A program made the translations under genes and the position numbers. The notes under the pieces were generated by a model. It saw only the letters and a program-made list of their open reading frames with translations, was not told where the DNA came from and made no database searches. From Kluyvera sichuanensis (GTDB taxonomy: Bacteria > Pseudomonadota > Gammaproteobacteria > Enterobacterales > Enterobacteriaceae), in the NCBI RefSeq assembly GCF_014218705.1, contig NZ_JABBJF010000004.1, positions 62,001 to 126,000 of the forward strand: a stretch of DNA of 64,000 nt, in the 5' to 3' direction. Positions 21,070-30,019 of this stretch are shown here, in pieces (the first letter of the stretch is position 1; each line of letters begins with the position of its first letter).

Positions 21070-22335
21070 ATGAAAACTACCCTACGCACGCTTTCTATTG
21101 CGTTGGCTACTGCGCTGACTTCACCTTCACTGCTGGCAGCAACGTCAGTACCGATTGATTTCCACGGCTACCTCCGCTCCGGCGTGGGGGTTTCTAGCGA
21201 TGGTGGAATGCAGGAATGGCAAAAAAATAAACTGGGTCGTCTGGGGAACGAAGCCGACACCTACGGTGAGCTGGAACTCGGTTCTGAGGTGTATAAGAAA
21301 AATGATGTCAGCTTCTACCTCGATTCGATGGTCAGCATGGTCTCCGATGGATCAAACGATAACGAAACCACGTTAGACGACGATGCGCAGTTTGGTTTAC
21401 GCCAGTTGAACCTGCAGATCAAAGGGCTTGTACCAGGCGATCCGAACGCGGTGATTTGGGGCGGTAAACGCTACTACCAGCGTCACGATCTGCACATCAT
21501 TGATACTAAATACTGGAATATTTCCGGCTCCGGCGCCGGGATCGAAAACTACACGGTCGGCCCTGGCGCAGTGTCATTGGCCTGGATCCGCGGCGACGCC
21601 AACGATGTCGACTATCGCGTAGATGGCGATAACGATGTCAACATCAACTACATCGACCTTCGCTACGCGGGCTGGAAGCCATGGAGCGGTGCCTGGACTG
21701 AGTTCGGTATCGACTACGCCATGCCAAACCCAACCAAGAAGCAGAAAGATTACGGTGGCCTGTATGATGCCGACAACGGCGTGATGCTGACCGGCGAAAT
21801 CAGCCAGGATATGTTCGGCGGCTACAACAAACTGGTGCTGCAGTATGCGAATAAGGGCCTGGCGCAGAACATGGTCTCCCAGGGCGGCGGTTGGTACGAC
21901 ATGTGGAACAACGTCAACGATGCCACCGGTTACCGCGTTATCAACACCGGCCTGATTCCGATTACCGACAAGTTCTCCTTAAACCATGTGCTGACTTATG
22001 GTTCAGCGGATGACACCACCGAATACACCGATAAATCACGTCTGGTGTCACTGGTTGGTCGTGCGCAGTATCAGTTCACCGAGTACGTACGCTTAATCGG
22101 TGAAGTGGGTGGTTTCTACCAGAAAGATTCTTACACCAACGGCACCAGCTATAAGCAGAGCGGCGAGAAATACACCATCGCATTAGGCCTGGCGGACGGC
22201 CCAGACTTTATGTCTCGTCCGGAGCTGCGCGTATTTGCCTCTTATCTGAATGATTCTGAGCAGGGCAATGCGTTTAACGATGGTACTGCCAGCGATACCT
22301 GGAACTTCGGTGTGCAGGTGGAAGCCTGGTGGTAA
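21070..22335 (+). CDS. LamB-like outer-membrane porin for oligogalactosides (GanL-like)
   Basis: A 421-residue maltoporin-family channel. It has a signal peptide (cleavage after SLLAA near residue 24), then VPIDFHGYLRSGVGVSSDG, the standard LamB opening, GKRYYQRHDLHIIDTKYWNISGSGAGIE-type loops, alternating aromatic beta strands and a terminal VEAWW ending in an aromatic residue as needed for Bam assembly. In Dickeya a similar porin, GanL, admits galactan oligomers; here the position beside the galactanase and importer supports that role. The ATG at 21070 (MKTTLRTLS) follows GAGGATAAC. A strong terminator follows. Confidence 0.88.
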   Translation: MKTTLRTLSIALATALTSPSLLAATSVPIDFHGYLRSGVGVSSDGGMQEWQKNKLGRLGNEADTYGELELGSEVYKKNDVSFYLDSMVSMVSDGSNDNETTLDDDAQFGLRQLNLQIKGLVPGDPNAVIWGGKRYYQRHDLHIIDTKYWNISGSGAGIENYTVGPGAVSLAWIRGDANDVDYRVDGDNDVNINYIDLRYAGWKPWSGAWTEFGIDYAMPNPTKKQKDYGGLYDADNGVMLTGEISQDMFGGYNKLVLQYANKGLAQNMVSQGGGWYDMWNNVNDATGYRVINTGLIPITDKFSLNHVLTYGSADDTTEYTDKSRLVSLVGRAQYQFTEYVRLIGEVGGFYQKDSYTNGTSYKQSGEKYTIALGLADGPDFMSRPELRVFASYLNDSEQGNAFNDGTASDTWNFGVQVEAWW

Positions 22336-22441
22336 TGTGTTTATCTGACTGAGTCATTATTTTTGCATTAATTCTATCTTCTGTTATTGGCAACAATTTT
22401 ACTATTTGCCACTCCATCATTGTTTCTATCATCTGGCCTTT

Positions 22442-22476
22442 GGGATAACGCTATTATTGGGTTATCCCTTTTTTTA
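22442..22476 (+). terminator. Terminator of the porin gene
   Basis: Arms GGGATAAC and GTTATCCC with a 11-12 base loop, then eight T. About 105 bases after the porin stop. Confidence 0.88.
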
Positions 22477-22487
22477 TATTTCAGGCA

Positions 22488-22515
22488 ATAAAAACCCCAG
22501 CATCAAACCGGGGTT
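22488..22515 (-). terminator. Terminator of the orphan EIIB gene
   Basis: On the minus strand, AACCCC pairs with GGGGTT and is followed by TTT; located 23 bases after the EIIB stop and back to back with the porin terminator. Confidence 0.7.
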
Positions 22516-22537
22516 ATTAATACAACAGACCGTACCG

Positions 22538-22852
22538 TTAATTATTTCCAGCGAAATGCTCATCTAATAACTGGCGTAACGTATCAGACTGTTTGCCAAA
22601 TATCGCGTGCACCTGCTGCCCCAGAATAATCACCCCCAGCGCACCTTCATTCTGTAACGCCTGAGAATCAACCACCGCCAAATCTTTTACCGTGACGCGC
22701 AGGCGGGTAATACAGGCATCGACATTCTCAATATTATTCTGACCGCCAAAGGCGTTAATCAGACGCTGAATTTGCTGCTGCTCCCCCTCGCTTAACGGCA
22801 CCGATGGCTTGGGTTGGGAGAAGTAGTGCAGGAAAGATTTAAGGCTGACCAT
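22538..22852 (-). CDS. Orphan PTS EIIB domain of the glucose/N-acetylglucosamine class
   Basis: A 104-residue stand-alone EIIB domain. The phosphocysteine motif is in NVDACITRLRVTVKDL (about residues 44-59), followed by GALGVIILGQQVHAIFG, both hallmarks of the PtsG/NagE/MalX EIIB fold. An N-terminal tail MVSLKSFLHYFSQPK looks like the linker left from a longer IICB protein. No EIIC or EIIA gene is nearby; transport in this cluster is ABC-type. It lies downstream of the GH42 gene past a terminator, so it gets only read-through or has its own promoter. It could be a phospho-relay sensor or a degenerate remnant, but the active-site cysteine is intact. Confidence 0.85.
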   Translation of the reverse strand: MVSLKSFLHYFSQPKPSVPLSEGEQQQIQRLINAFGGQNNIENVDACITRLRVTVKDLAVVDSQALQNEGALGVIILGQQVHAIFGKQSDTLRQLLDEHFAGNN

Positions 22853-22882
22853 CTTCGACGCTCCTTAATTATCTACAGAGGT

Positions 22883-22909
22883 AAAAAAGCCTGCTCGGTT
22901 GAGCAGGCT
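22883..22909 (-). terminator. Terminator between the GH42 gene and the EIIB gene
   Basis: Perfect nine-base arms AGCCTGCTC and GAGCAGGCT around a four-base loop, followed on the minus strand by six T. It should end most transcripts of the galactan operon before the EIIB gene. Confidence 0.88.
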
Positions 22910-22924
22910 ATGGATTACAGCGGA

Positions 22925-24982
22925 TTAAGCTTTACGGCGAACGATACGGCAGTCCCAGGGCTGAAGCACCTGTGCACCGCTGGCATCGGCACCCGTAGCG
23001 GCAAGTTCATAACCTTCCGGCAGCGAGATAGTCTGCGTCTGCGCGGTAAAGTTCTGCACAAAGACAAAGGCGCTTTCACCGTCGGTTCGCGCCGTCGCGA
23101 CCACCCCCGGCGGGAAGTCGCTTGCCACCGCTCGCGGCAGCGCCAGGTCATCCATCAGTGAAGTGAAGAAATCACGCTGGAAGGCCAGATCGTTGCGAGA
23201 CGCAATATGCCACGCTTTCCCCTTACCAACGCTATTCACCGTCACCGCCGGGCGACCTGCGTAGAAATCATCACGATAGGAGGCCAACGCCTGCGCCGTC
23301 TCGGTGTGAATCAGCTCGCACAGGTGTCGCACTTGGTATGGCCCCTGCAGCCCGGCCATATTCCCCGCCAGCCCCTGAATCTGATTACGTTCGCCGTCGT
23401 CGAGGCAATCAATCTCTTCCGCCCAGATACCCAACAGCTTACGCAACGGGCCAGGGAAACCGCCGAGGTGGCACAGATCGCTCTCATTCACGATCCCCGT
23501 CCAGTAGGTGGTCACCAGATGGCCGCCGTTCGCGACAAAGGCTTCGGCACGCTCGGCAAAACCGTCGCGTACCATATACAGCATCGGTGCAATCACCAGC
23601 TTATAGGCGCTCAGATCACCGTCAGCATCAATGACATCGACCGCAACCCCCTGCTCCCAGAACGGACGGTAGTGCTCATTCACCGTCTGCTCATACTCCA
23701 TGCCCTTGTTGCGCGGCCCCTGCGCATCATCCATCGCCCAGCGGCTCTGCTGGTCAAAGATAATGGCGACCTTCGCATCAGTGCGACAACCGACAACGCC
23801 CGGCAACTGGCTCAGAATACTCCCCAGCTTGCTGACCTCGCGGCCCACGCGGGTATCAAGATGCCCCACGTGGTCAATAATCGCGCCGTGGAATTTCTCC
23901 ACCGAACCGCGGCTCTTACGCCACTGGAAGTACTGCACCGAATCCGCACCGTGGGCCACCGCCTGCAGCGAAGAGAGGATGTGCATGCCCGGTTTTTTCA
24001 GCTTGCTGGTCGGCTGCCAGTTCGTCACGCTCGGCGTCGACTCCATCAGCACGAACGGCTTGCCGCCCTTCAGGGTGCGCATCATGTCGTGGTACATCGC
24101 GGTATAGCAGGCCAGCGTGGTCTCGTCTTTATCGCGATGCCACATCGGGTAGCTATCCCAGGAGATAAAGTCCAGCGGTTCGGCGAGCTGTGAATAATCG
24201 TAGTCGTAGAAATACTCCATAAAGTTGGTGGTCACCGGCAGATCCGGGTTCACCGCCTTTAATGGCGCGATTTCATGACGACAAAATTCGGTCACCTGCG
24301 CGGTGTTAAAGCGCCGCCAGTCAAGATTCAGACCATGAATTGAGACTTCACCCTGCGGCGACGGCGACTCAATCTGCTGCCAGTCGGTGTAAGTATGGCT
24401 CCAGAAAGTGCTCCACCAGGCATGGTTCAGGTTATCCAGCGTCTTGTAGCGCGCCTTCAGCCAGTCGCGGAACTTCACCTGGCAGCGTGGGCAATGGCAT
24501 TCACCGCCGTATTCGTTAGAGATATGCCAGCCCAGCACCGCCGGGTGCTGTGAATAACGCTCCGCCAACAGCGTGTTGATTTTCAGCGTTTTTTCACGGT
24601 AAACCGGCGAGGTCATGCAGTGGTTATGTCGGCCACCGTGCAGCGCAGGCACCCGATCGCGCCCTACGCGCAGCACTTCCGGGTAGGCTTTTGACATCCA
24701 TGCAGGCCGCGCGCCGCTCGGCGTCGCTAAAAAGACGTGGATCCCTGCGGCATACAGTTTATCGATAACCTCATCCAACCAGCCAAACTCAAATACGCCC
24801 TCTTGCGGTTCAAGTTTGGCCCAGCTAAATATCCCCACCGACATGACATTACAATTTGCCTGCTGCATCATCGTAATATCCTGGTCGATAATACCGGGAT
24901 AATTCTCCCACTGTTCCGGGTTATAATCTGCGCCATGCAATAACGCATTAACCTTTGGGCTCAAAGGCGGAAATTTTTGCAT
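22925..24982 (-). CDS. GH42 beta-galactosidase
   Basis: A 685-residue family 42 glycoside hydrolase. The acid/base glutamate is in WHISNEYGGECHC and the nucleophile in FVLMESTPSVTNWQ. A cysteine cluster (GGECHCPRCQ plus an upstream Cys) matches the zinc site of the family. The TIM barrel is followed by the trimerisation and beta-sandwich domains. There is no signal peptide, so it acts in the cytoplasm on imported galacto-oligosaccharides. It is 29 bases downstream of the GH53 gene. The same role is called ganA in Bacillus and ganB in Dickeya, so I give no symbol. Confidence 0.94.
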   Translation of the reverse strand: MQKFPPLSPKVNALLHGADYNPEQWENYPGIIDQDITMMQQANCNVMSVGIFSWAKLEPQEGVFEFGWLDEVIDKLYAAGIHVFLATPSGARPAWMSKAYPEVLRVGRDRVPALHGGRHNHCMTSPVYREKTLKINTLLAERYSQHPAVLGWHISNEYGGECHCPRCQVKFRDWLKARYKTLDNLNHAWWSTFWSHTYTDWQQIESPSPQGEVSIHGLNLDWRRFNTAQVTEFCRHEIAPLKAVNPDLPVTTNFMEYFYDYDYSQLAEPLDFISWDSYPMWHRDKDETTLACYTAMYHDMMRTLKGGKPFVLMESTPSVTNWQPTSKLKKPGMHILSSLQAVAHGADSVQYFQWRKSRGSVEKFHGAIIDHVGHLDTRVGREVSKLGSILSQLPGVVGCRTDAKVAIIFDQQSRWAMDDAQGPRNKGMEYEQTVNEHYRPFWEQGVAVDVIDADGDLSAYKLVIAPMLYMVRDGFAERAEAFVANGGHLVTTYWTGIVNESDLCHLGGFPGPLRKLLGIWAEEIDCLDDGERNQIQGLAGNMAGLQGPYQVRHLCELIHTETAQALASYRDDFYAGRPAVTVNSVGKGKAWHIASRNDLAFQRDFFTSLMDDLALPRAVASDFPPGVVATARTDGESAFVFVQNFTAQTQTISLPEGYELAATGADASGAQVLQPWDCRIVRRKA

Positions 24983-25011
24983 AATAAAATCCTGAAAAAG
25001 AGTGTTGCTAA

Positions 25012-26214
25012 TTAATTAAATACTTTTACCGACGGCAGGACTTTTCCTTTGCAGTCAAATAAGGCCTGATTCTCGCGGGCATTACCTTCTTTCCATTCGT
25101 CATGGATATATTTCATACCCGCTTTCGTGGCCCAGGTATTTCCCGGAACGGCAATCCAGGTCGGTTCCCAATAAAATATCCCTTTGCCACGACGGTCCGG
25201 AACATCAATAACGGCCTGCATTAAGTCATGAATATAGTTATATTGCCCCTGAACCGTGCCCGGATAGCCGCCGTCTTTCTCTTCTTTCGCCTGGAAGCTG
25301 TTTTCCGCGTTATCGCAGTTTTCCAGCGTGTAGCCATAAGCGGCTTCGACCACAATGACATCTTTGTTGTAGCGTTTGCTGATGTCATCCATGTTGGCCT
25401 TCAGCGCGCTGATAGGGCCGTTCCAGTAGGTGTACATCGACAGGCCAATCACGTCATACGGCACATTGCGTTTGCTGATTTCATCAAACCACCAACGGAA
25501 GGTGTCATTTTTGGTGCCTTCGGCCAGATGGAGCATAATTTTCACCTGCTCACCGCCCTTCAGATTCTCTTTCAGCCCGGAAATCGCCGCATTCAGCAGG
25601 CCGGCTAAACGGTCAAACTCGCCGCCGCCCTGCCCCCAGCTTTTGCCTTCCGGCCAGAGAATCCCGCCGTTAATTTCGTTGCCAATCTGCACCATATCCG
25701 GCAGCACGCCCTCCTGCTTGAAGCGGGCGATGGTGTCACGGGTATAGTCGTGAATCACGGTTTTCAGCTGCGGGTAATCCATCTTCTCCCACGCTTTGGG
25801 TTTGTACTGTTTGCCTGGGTCAGTCCAGAAATCGCTGTAGTGGAAGTCCAGCAGCAGCTTCATGCCCTGCGCTTTTGCCCGCTTCGCCAGCGCCAGCGTG
25901 CTGGCAAGATCGTTATCACCGCCGCCGTAAGCCTTACCGTCGGCATCTTTCGGGTCAACCCACAGGCGCAGACGAACATAGTTCACGCCGTTGGCTTTGA
26001 GAATCGCCAGCGCGTCCTGCTGCTGGTTTTGTTCGTTGTAGAAACGGGCGCCGTGCTTCTCAGCATCCAGCAGCGTCGAGATATCGGCCCCTTTAATAAA
26101 ATCCGCTGGCATAGCGTTAAACGGCTTCGTTTGCAGCGTCTCGGCCGCCAGCGAAGAGGCGGAAAAACTACAGGAGAGACAAACAGCAAGCAGAGCGGGT
26201 GCAAATCTTTTCAT
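25012..26214 (-). CDS. GH53 arabinogalactan endo-beta-1,4-galactanase
   Basis: A 400-residue family 53 endogalactanase. It has a signal peptide of about 23 residues (cleavage near SSLAA), then the TIM barrel, with the acid/base glutamate in MVQIGNEINGGILWPEG and the nucleophile in DVIVVEAAYGYTLEN. It cleaves beta-1,4-galactan side chains of pectin to galactobiose and longer oligomers in the periplasm or outside the cell. It lies four bases downstream of the permease gene, so it is part of the importer operon. Called GanB in Bacillus and GanA in Dickeya. Confidence 0.94.
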   Translation of the reverse strand: MKRFAPALLAVCLSCSFSASSLAAETLQTKPFNAMPADFIKGADISTLLDAEKHGARFYNEQNQQQDALAILKANGVNYVRLRLWVDPKDADGKAYGGGDNDLASTLALAKRAKAQGMKLLLDFHYSDFWTDPGKQYKPKAWEKMDYPQLKTVIHDYTRDTIARFKQEGVLPDMVQIGNEINGGILWPEGKSWGQGGGEFDRLAGLLNAAISGLKENLKGGEQVKIMLHLAEGTKNDTFRWWFDEISKRNVPYDVIGLSMYTYWNGPISALKANMDDISKRYNKDVIVVEAAYGYTLENCDNAENSFQAKEEKDGGYPGTVQGQYNYIHDLMQAVIDVPDRRGKGIFYWEPTWIAVPGNTWATKAGMKYIHDEWKEGNARENQALFDCKGKVLPSVKVFN

Positions 26215-26218
26215 GTGG

Positions 26219-27070
26219 TTATCCTTTGGTGCTGCCGGAGGTCAGGCCGGACACGAAGTATTTCTGTAATGCCAGATAGAGAATCGCCACCGGTACGGCA
26301 ATCAGTACGGCTCCTGCCGCGTAGGTGGTGTAGCTGGCGCCCATTTTTTGCGCCACCAGGTTGTACAACCCGATAGGCAGCGTGTATTTATCCGGCGTAC
26401 GCAGGATGGTGCTGGAGAGAATGAAATCCCCCAGCGGGCCGGTGAAGGAGAACAGCGCCACCACCGCCACAATCGGCTTCGACAGCGGCATGATGATTTC
26501 AATGAAGATGCGGAAGTTGCTGGCCCCGTCCATGCGGGCGGACTCATCGAGATCTTTAGGGATCGCGTCGAGATAGCCCTTCATCAGATAGGTATTCATC
26601 GGGATCATCCCTGCCACGTAGATCAGCACCAGTGCGAAGTGGCTATTGATCAATCCCAGCAGTTGGGAGAGCACGAAAATAGCAATCAGCGCGGAAAACT
26701 GCGGGATCATCTGCAGCAGTAAAAACAGCATCAGCCCATTCTGACGCCCTTTAAAACGAAAGCGTGAAAACGCATAGGCGGTAAAGCTGACGCTAATCAG
26801 CGTTAGCACCATGGTCAGGAAGCTGATTTTCATCGAGTTCCAGTACCAAGTCATGTAGTTCACCTGGCCGTTAAACAGGTCGGCGTAGTGCTGGAACGAC
26901 AGGTTTTCCGGAATAATCGACGTACTCAGCAGGCTGTTCCCAGCGTTGAGCGACGCGCCAATGGTCCAGATCAGTGGGTAAATAATGATGGTGGAAACCA
27001 GCACGATAACCAGCCAGGAGAGCGACAGCCGCACCCATTTTTCACGCTTAATACTTTGTGATTTAGCCAT
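26219..27070 (-). CDS. Sugar ABC importer permease, MalG type
   Basis: A 283-residue inner-membrane permease with six predicted transmembrane segments. The ATPase-coupling EAA loop is YLDAIPKDLDESARMDGASNFRIFIEIIMPLSKP in the usual place before segment five. It pairs with the MalF-type permease 9 bases upstream. Called GanQ in Bacillus and GanG in Dickeya; context indicates galacto-oligosaccharide uptake. Confidence 0.92.
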   Translation of the reverse strand: MAKSQSIKREKWVRLSLSWLVIVLVSTIIIYPLIWTIGASLNAGNSLLSTSIIPENLSFQHYADLFNGQVNYMTWYWNSMKISFLTMVLTLISVSFTAYAFSRFRFKGRQNGLMLFLLLQMIPQFSALIAIFVLSQLLGLINSHFALVLIYVAGMIPMNTYLMKGYLDAIPKDLDESARMDGASNFRIFIEIIMPLSKPIVAVVALFSFTGPLGDFILSSTILRTPDKYTLPIGLYNLVAQKMGASYTTYAAGAVLIAVPVAILYLALQKYFVSGLTSGSTKG

Positions 27071-27079
27071 GTGATTCCC

Positions 27080-28387
27080 TTACGCCATATCGTCGTTTTT
27101 GAAAGATTTCGTGGCGCGGAACTGCCACAGCGCCAGACCGACGACAAAAATCGACAGCAGGATGGTAATGGTCGCCGCAATGGCGTACTGGGAAGAGGAC
27201 ATGGTCAGCTTATAGATCCACGACACCAGAATATCCGTACCGCCCGCGTTCGATCCGGCCACCGCCGGCCCACCGTTGTTAAACAGGTAGATGATGTTGA
27301 AGTTGTTAAAGTTGAAGGTGTATTGCGTGATGATGATGGGCGCAATCGAGTAGAGCACCAGCGGCAGCGTAATCGTGCGTAGCTTGGTCGTCGTGCTGGC
27401 ACCGTCCATCGTTGCCGCCTCGTAGAGATCGTCAGGAATCGCCTGCAATACCCCCGTGGTCATCGCAAACACAAACGGGAAACCAAGCCAGGTCTGCATC
27501 ATAATCAGCGCGGTTTTGGTCCAGAATGGGTCGGTCATCCACGCTTTTGGGCTGATCCCAAAGAACGACAGAATGGCATTGTTAATGACGCCAAACGAGT
27601 CGTTGAACATCCCGGCAAATACCAGAATGGTGACAAAGCCCGGCACCGCCCATGGCAGAATGAAGATAGTGCGGATCAGCGGTTTAAAGCGCAGATCTTT
27701 CTGGTTCACCAGAATCGCCAGCAGCACGCCCACAGTGCACTGCAGCGTGGTGGCCAGCAGCGTCCAGACCACCGTCCACTGCAGCACGTCGAAGAAGGTC
27801 GAGCGCCAGATGGAGAGCGTGAAAATATTGACGAAGTTCTTCAGCCCAACCCAGTCCACCAGCTTCGCCGGAGGGGTGTGGTAAAGGTTGTAGTTGGTAA
27901 AGGCGATAGAGAACCCAAACAGAATCGGGAAAATCACCACGAACACCAGCAGGATGAATCCTGGGGTGATCATTAAATAGGGAAAGCCATCGCTCAGCAG
28001 CATCTGATACTGTTTACGCACGCTGTTCAGCTGCTGGCCCTCATCACGCTTCTTACCGTTCGCCCACGCATCGCGCAGGGAGAGATAATAAATCGTGACG
28101 CCAAAGCCGATAATCAGCACGCTGATGATCCCTTCCGCTAACAGGAAGATAGAGTTATCGCGCGGGACCTCTTCTCCCAGCGTGTACAGCCCCCACAGTC
28201 CTTCGCTCAGGAAGTCGTAAAACACGCCCATAAAGCTGCTAAGCAGCACCAGGAAGATAAGTCCCTTCAGCCACTGGCGGTGATAAAACTGGCCAAAGCC
28301 AGGCACAATGGCCAACAGCAGGCCGCACCACGCATGGCGTCCGGCCCCCTGTGCTCTGTTTACATTTTCGCTGGGATTGATAATCAC
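27080..28387 (-). CDS. Sugar ABC importer permease, MalF type
   Basis: A 435-residue permease longer than its partner, with extra N-terminal membrane segments (about residues 20-120) like MalF, then the core with the EAA loop AIPDDLYEAATMDGASTTTKLRTITLPL. It sits between the binding-protein gene and the MalG-type permease. A hairpin in the 53-base gap upstream may lower its level relative to the binding protein. Called GanP in Bacillus and GanF in Dickeya. Confidence 0.92.
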   Translation of the reverse strand: MIINPSENVNRAQGAGRHAWCGLLLAIVPGFGQFYHRQWLKGLIFLVLLSSFMGVFYDFLSEGLWGLYTLGEEVPRDNSIFLLAEGIISVLIIGFGVTIYYLSLRDAWANGKKRDEGQQLNSVRKQYQMLLSDGFPYLMITPGFILLVFVVIFPILFGFSIAFTNYNLYHTPPAKLVDWVGLKNFVNIFTLSIWRSTFFDVLQWTVVWTLLATTLQCTVGVLLAILVNQKDLRFKPLIRTIFILPWAVPGFVTILVFAGMFNDSFGVINNAILSFFGISPKAWMTDPFWTKTALIMMQTWLGFPFVFAMTTGVLQAIPDDLYEAATMDGASTTTKLRTITLPLVLYSIAPIIITQYTFNFNNFNIIYLFNNGGPAVAGSNAGGTDILVSWIYKLTMSSSQYAIAATITILLSIFVVGLALWQFRATKSFKNDDMA

Positions 28388-28405
28388 ACACGGCTCCTTC
28401 TGAAA

Positions 28406-28425
28406 ACGGGAGGTCCCCCTCCCGT
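28406..28425 (-). terminator. Intraoperon hairpin between binding-protein and permease genes
   Basis: Eight-base arms ACGGGAGG and CCTCCCGT with a GGGA loop followed by TTT on the minus strand. It can act as a weak terminator or protect the 3' end of the binding-protein message. That would give the excess of binding protein over permease usual for ABC importers. Confidence 0.65.
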
Positions 28426-28440
28426 CCGTGACGTCAGTGC

Positions 28441-29673
28441 TTACTGGTTACTCGCCTGCATGGCTTCGATCTGCATTTTGATCTGTTTTTCGGCGTTATC
28501 GAGCGCGGCCTTCGGCTCTTGCTTACCGGTCAGGCTCAGTTCAAGCGCTGCGTTGGCAGGGCCCCACACTTCGCCCATCTCTGGGATCCCCGGCATCGCC
28601 GTGGCGCGGGCGGCCTGCACCGCAACGGCGCTAGCTTTCTCATCGTTCTTGATAATCGGATCGTCAATCATCGCCTTCTGCGGCGGGATTTCACGCGTCG
28701 CGATATAGCGCGTTTTCACATACTGCGGCTGGTTGATAAATTCGATGAACTTCTGCGCCATCGCTTTATCTTTGCTCCAGGTCGACACCACGTAGCCCTT
28801 CACGCCAAGGAAGGAGCTCATCGGTTTGCCGTCCGGCAGGTTTGGCAACGGTGCCACGCCGTAGTTGATGCCCGCCGCTTCATACGGCTGGAAGGCCCAT
28901 GGCCCGTTGATCACCGCCGCGGCTTTCTTCTCGGTGAACAGCGAGTCGATAGCATTCAGCCCGTTGTCACCGATAATCCCCGCCGGGAAGATCTTATCGG
29001 CATAGAATTTCTTCAGATAAGTGACCGCTTCTACCGCACCCGGCTTGTTCAGGCCAACGTCCTGAGCGTTGTAACCACCTTTGCCGTTATCGCCAAAGAT
29101 GTAGCCGCCCATCGGGCCAATCGCCCCCCAGCTGTAGTAAATCTGGTCGAACTTGGCGAGCAGCCCGTACTTGTTCTGCGCGCGCTGAGCTTTGGAGAAG
29201 TCATACCATTCCGGCAGGCTGGCTAACGGCTTGTCGATTAACTCTTTGTTGTAAATCAGCACCAGCGTTTCGACCGCCTTCGGCACGCCATACAGAGCGT
29301 TGTCCATACGAAAAGCATTAATTGACGCAGGCGTAAACTCATCAATCTGCTTCTGGTCGAGCTTAATCGGCGTCAGCAGCCCCTGAACCACCGCCCCACC
29401 GAGCTGATCGTTTGGAATGACCAGTACGTCCGGGCCAATCCCCGCCGGGCCATCAAGACGCAGCTTTTCCAGCTGCTGCGCGTAAGGCATCTCCTGCACG
29501 TTGACCTTAACGTCGTACTGTTTTTCGAAATCAGCGATGGCATCCTTAATTCCGGCGGATTTCTTTATGTCTTCCCAGACGTTAAGCTGCGTAGCCGCAT
29601 GAGCCTGCAGGCTAATCAACTGCCCCGCGGCCAGAGTCGTAAGGATAAGTGCGGCAATGGTGTTCTTTTTCAT
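28441..29673 (-). CDS. Extracellular oligogalactoside-binding protein of the ABC importer
   Basis: A 410-residue MalE/CycB-type periplasmic binding protein. The signal peptide MKKNTIAALILTTLAAGQLI runs to about residue 26 (QAHA). The mature protein has the family-1 features LRLDGPAGIGPDVLVIPNDQ and VINGPWAFQPYEAAGI. The start at 29673 has GAGGTTGATA; an in-frame codon 19 residues earlier has none. First gene of the operon that continues with two permeases, GH53 and GH42. Called GanS in Bacillus, GanE in Dickeya. Confidence 0.92.
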   Translation of the reverse strand: MKKNTIAALILTTLAAGQLISLQAHAATQLNVWEDIKKSAGIKDAIADFEKQYDVKVNVQEMPYAQQLEKLRLDGPAGIGPDVLVIPNDQLGGAVVQGLLTPIKLDQKQIDEFTPASINAFRMDNALYGVPKAVETLVLIYNKELIDKPLASLPEWYDFSKAQRAQNKYGLLAKFDQIYYSWGAIGPMGGYIFGDNGKGGYNAQDVGLNKPGAVEAVTYLKKFYADKIFPAGIIGDNGLNAIDSLFTEKKAAAVINGPWAFQPYEAAGINYGVAPLPNLPDGKPMSSFLGVKGYVVSTWSKDKAMAQKFIEFINQPQYVKTRYIATREIPPQKAMIDDPIIKNDEKASAVAVQAARATAMPGIPEMGEVWGPANAALELSLTGKQEPKAALDNAEKQIKMQIEAMQASNQ

Positions 29674-30019
29674 TATCAACCTCATGTGAAGGTGTAACAA
29701 TTTATCGTTTTTAACTACAAGGCACAGCATATTTTAACGCTTACAATGCTTGATTTGCACCGTATTACTGGTTTCTTACATTTTGTTATACGCTACGCTT
29801 TGAGTGATGATAAAACCACTGACAACTGCGAGTTGTGTGATCGTCATTGCAGAAATGAAACATCGATATAGGGCGCATAAATAGCGGAAGTTATAGTCGC
29901 ATCATGATTTTCACGCTGTTGAGCATCGCTTAGCCAAATTGTCATACGTAATACACAAATGACATTCAGCGGCCCTCATCCCAACGGCAGGCAAAGGTTA
30001 ATAACTTCGGGGAACGTCG
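29674..30019. promoter_or_regulatory. Divergent promoter region of the galactan importer and its ATPase
   Basis: A 346-base AT-rich region without a gene. It contains TTTTAACGCTTACA at 29733-29745 (TGTAAGCG on the other strand, one base from the lac half-site TGTGAGCG) close to the binding-protein start, and a CRP-like TGTGA-N6-TTGCA at 29836-29851 near the middle. Such an arrangement would give repression by the LacI-type regulator and catabolite activation of both arms. Confidence 0.45.

Noticed and set aside
23207-24193. 328-codon plus-strand frame
   Set aside because: Antisense to the GH42 gene, whose catalytic motifs are intact; composition is that of a shadow frame.
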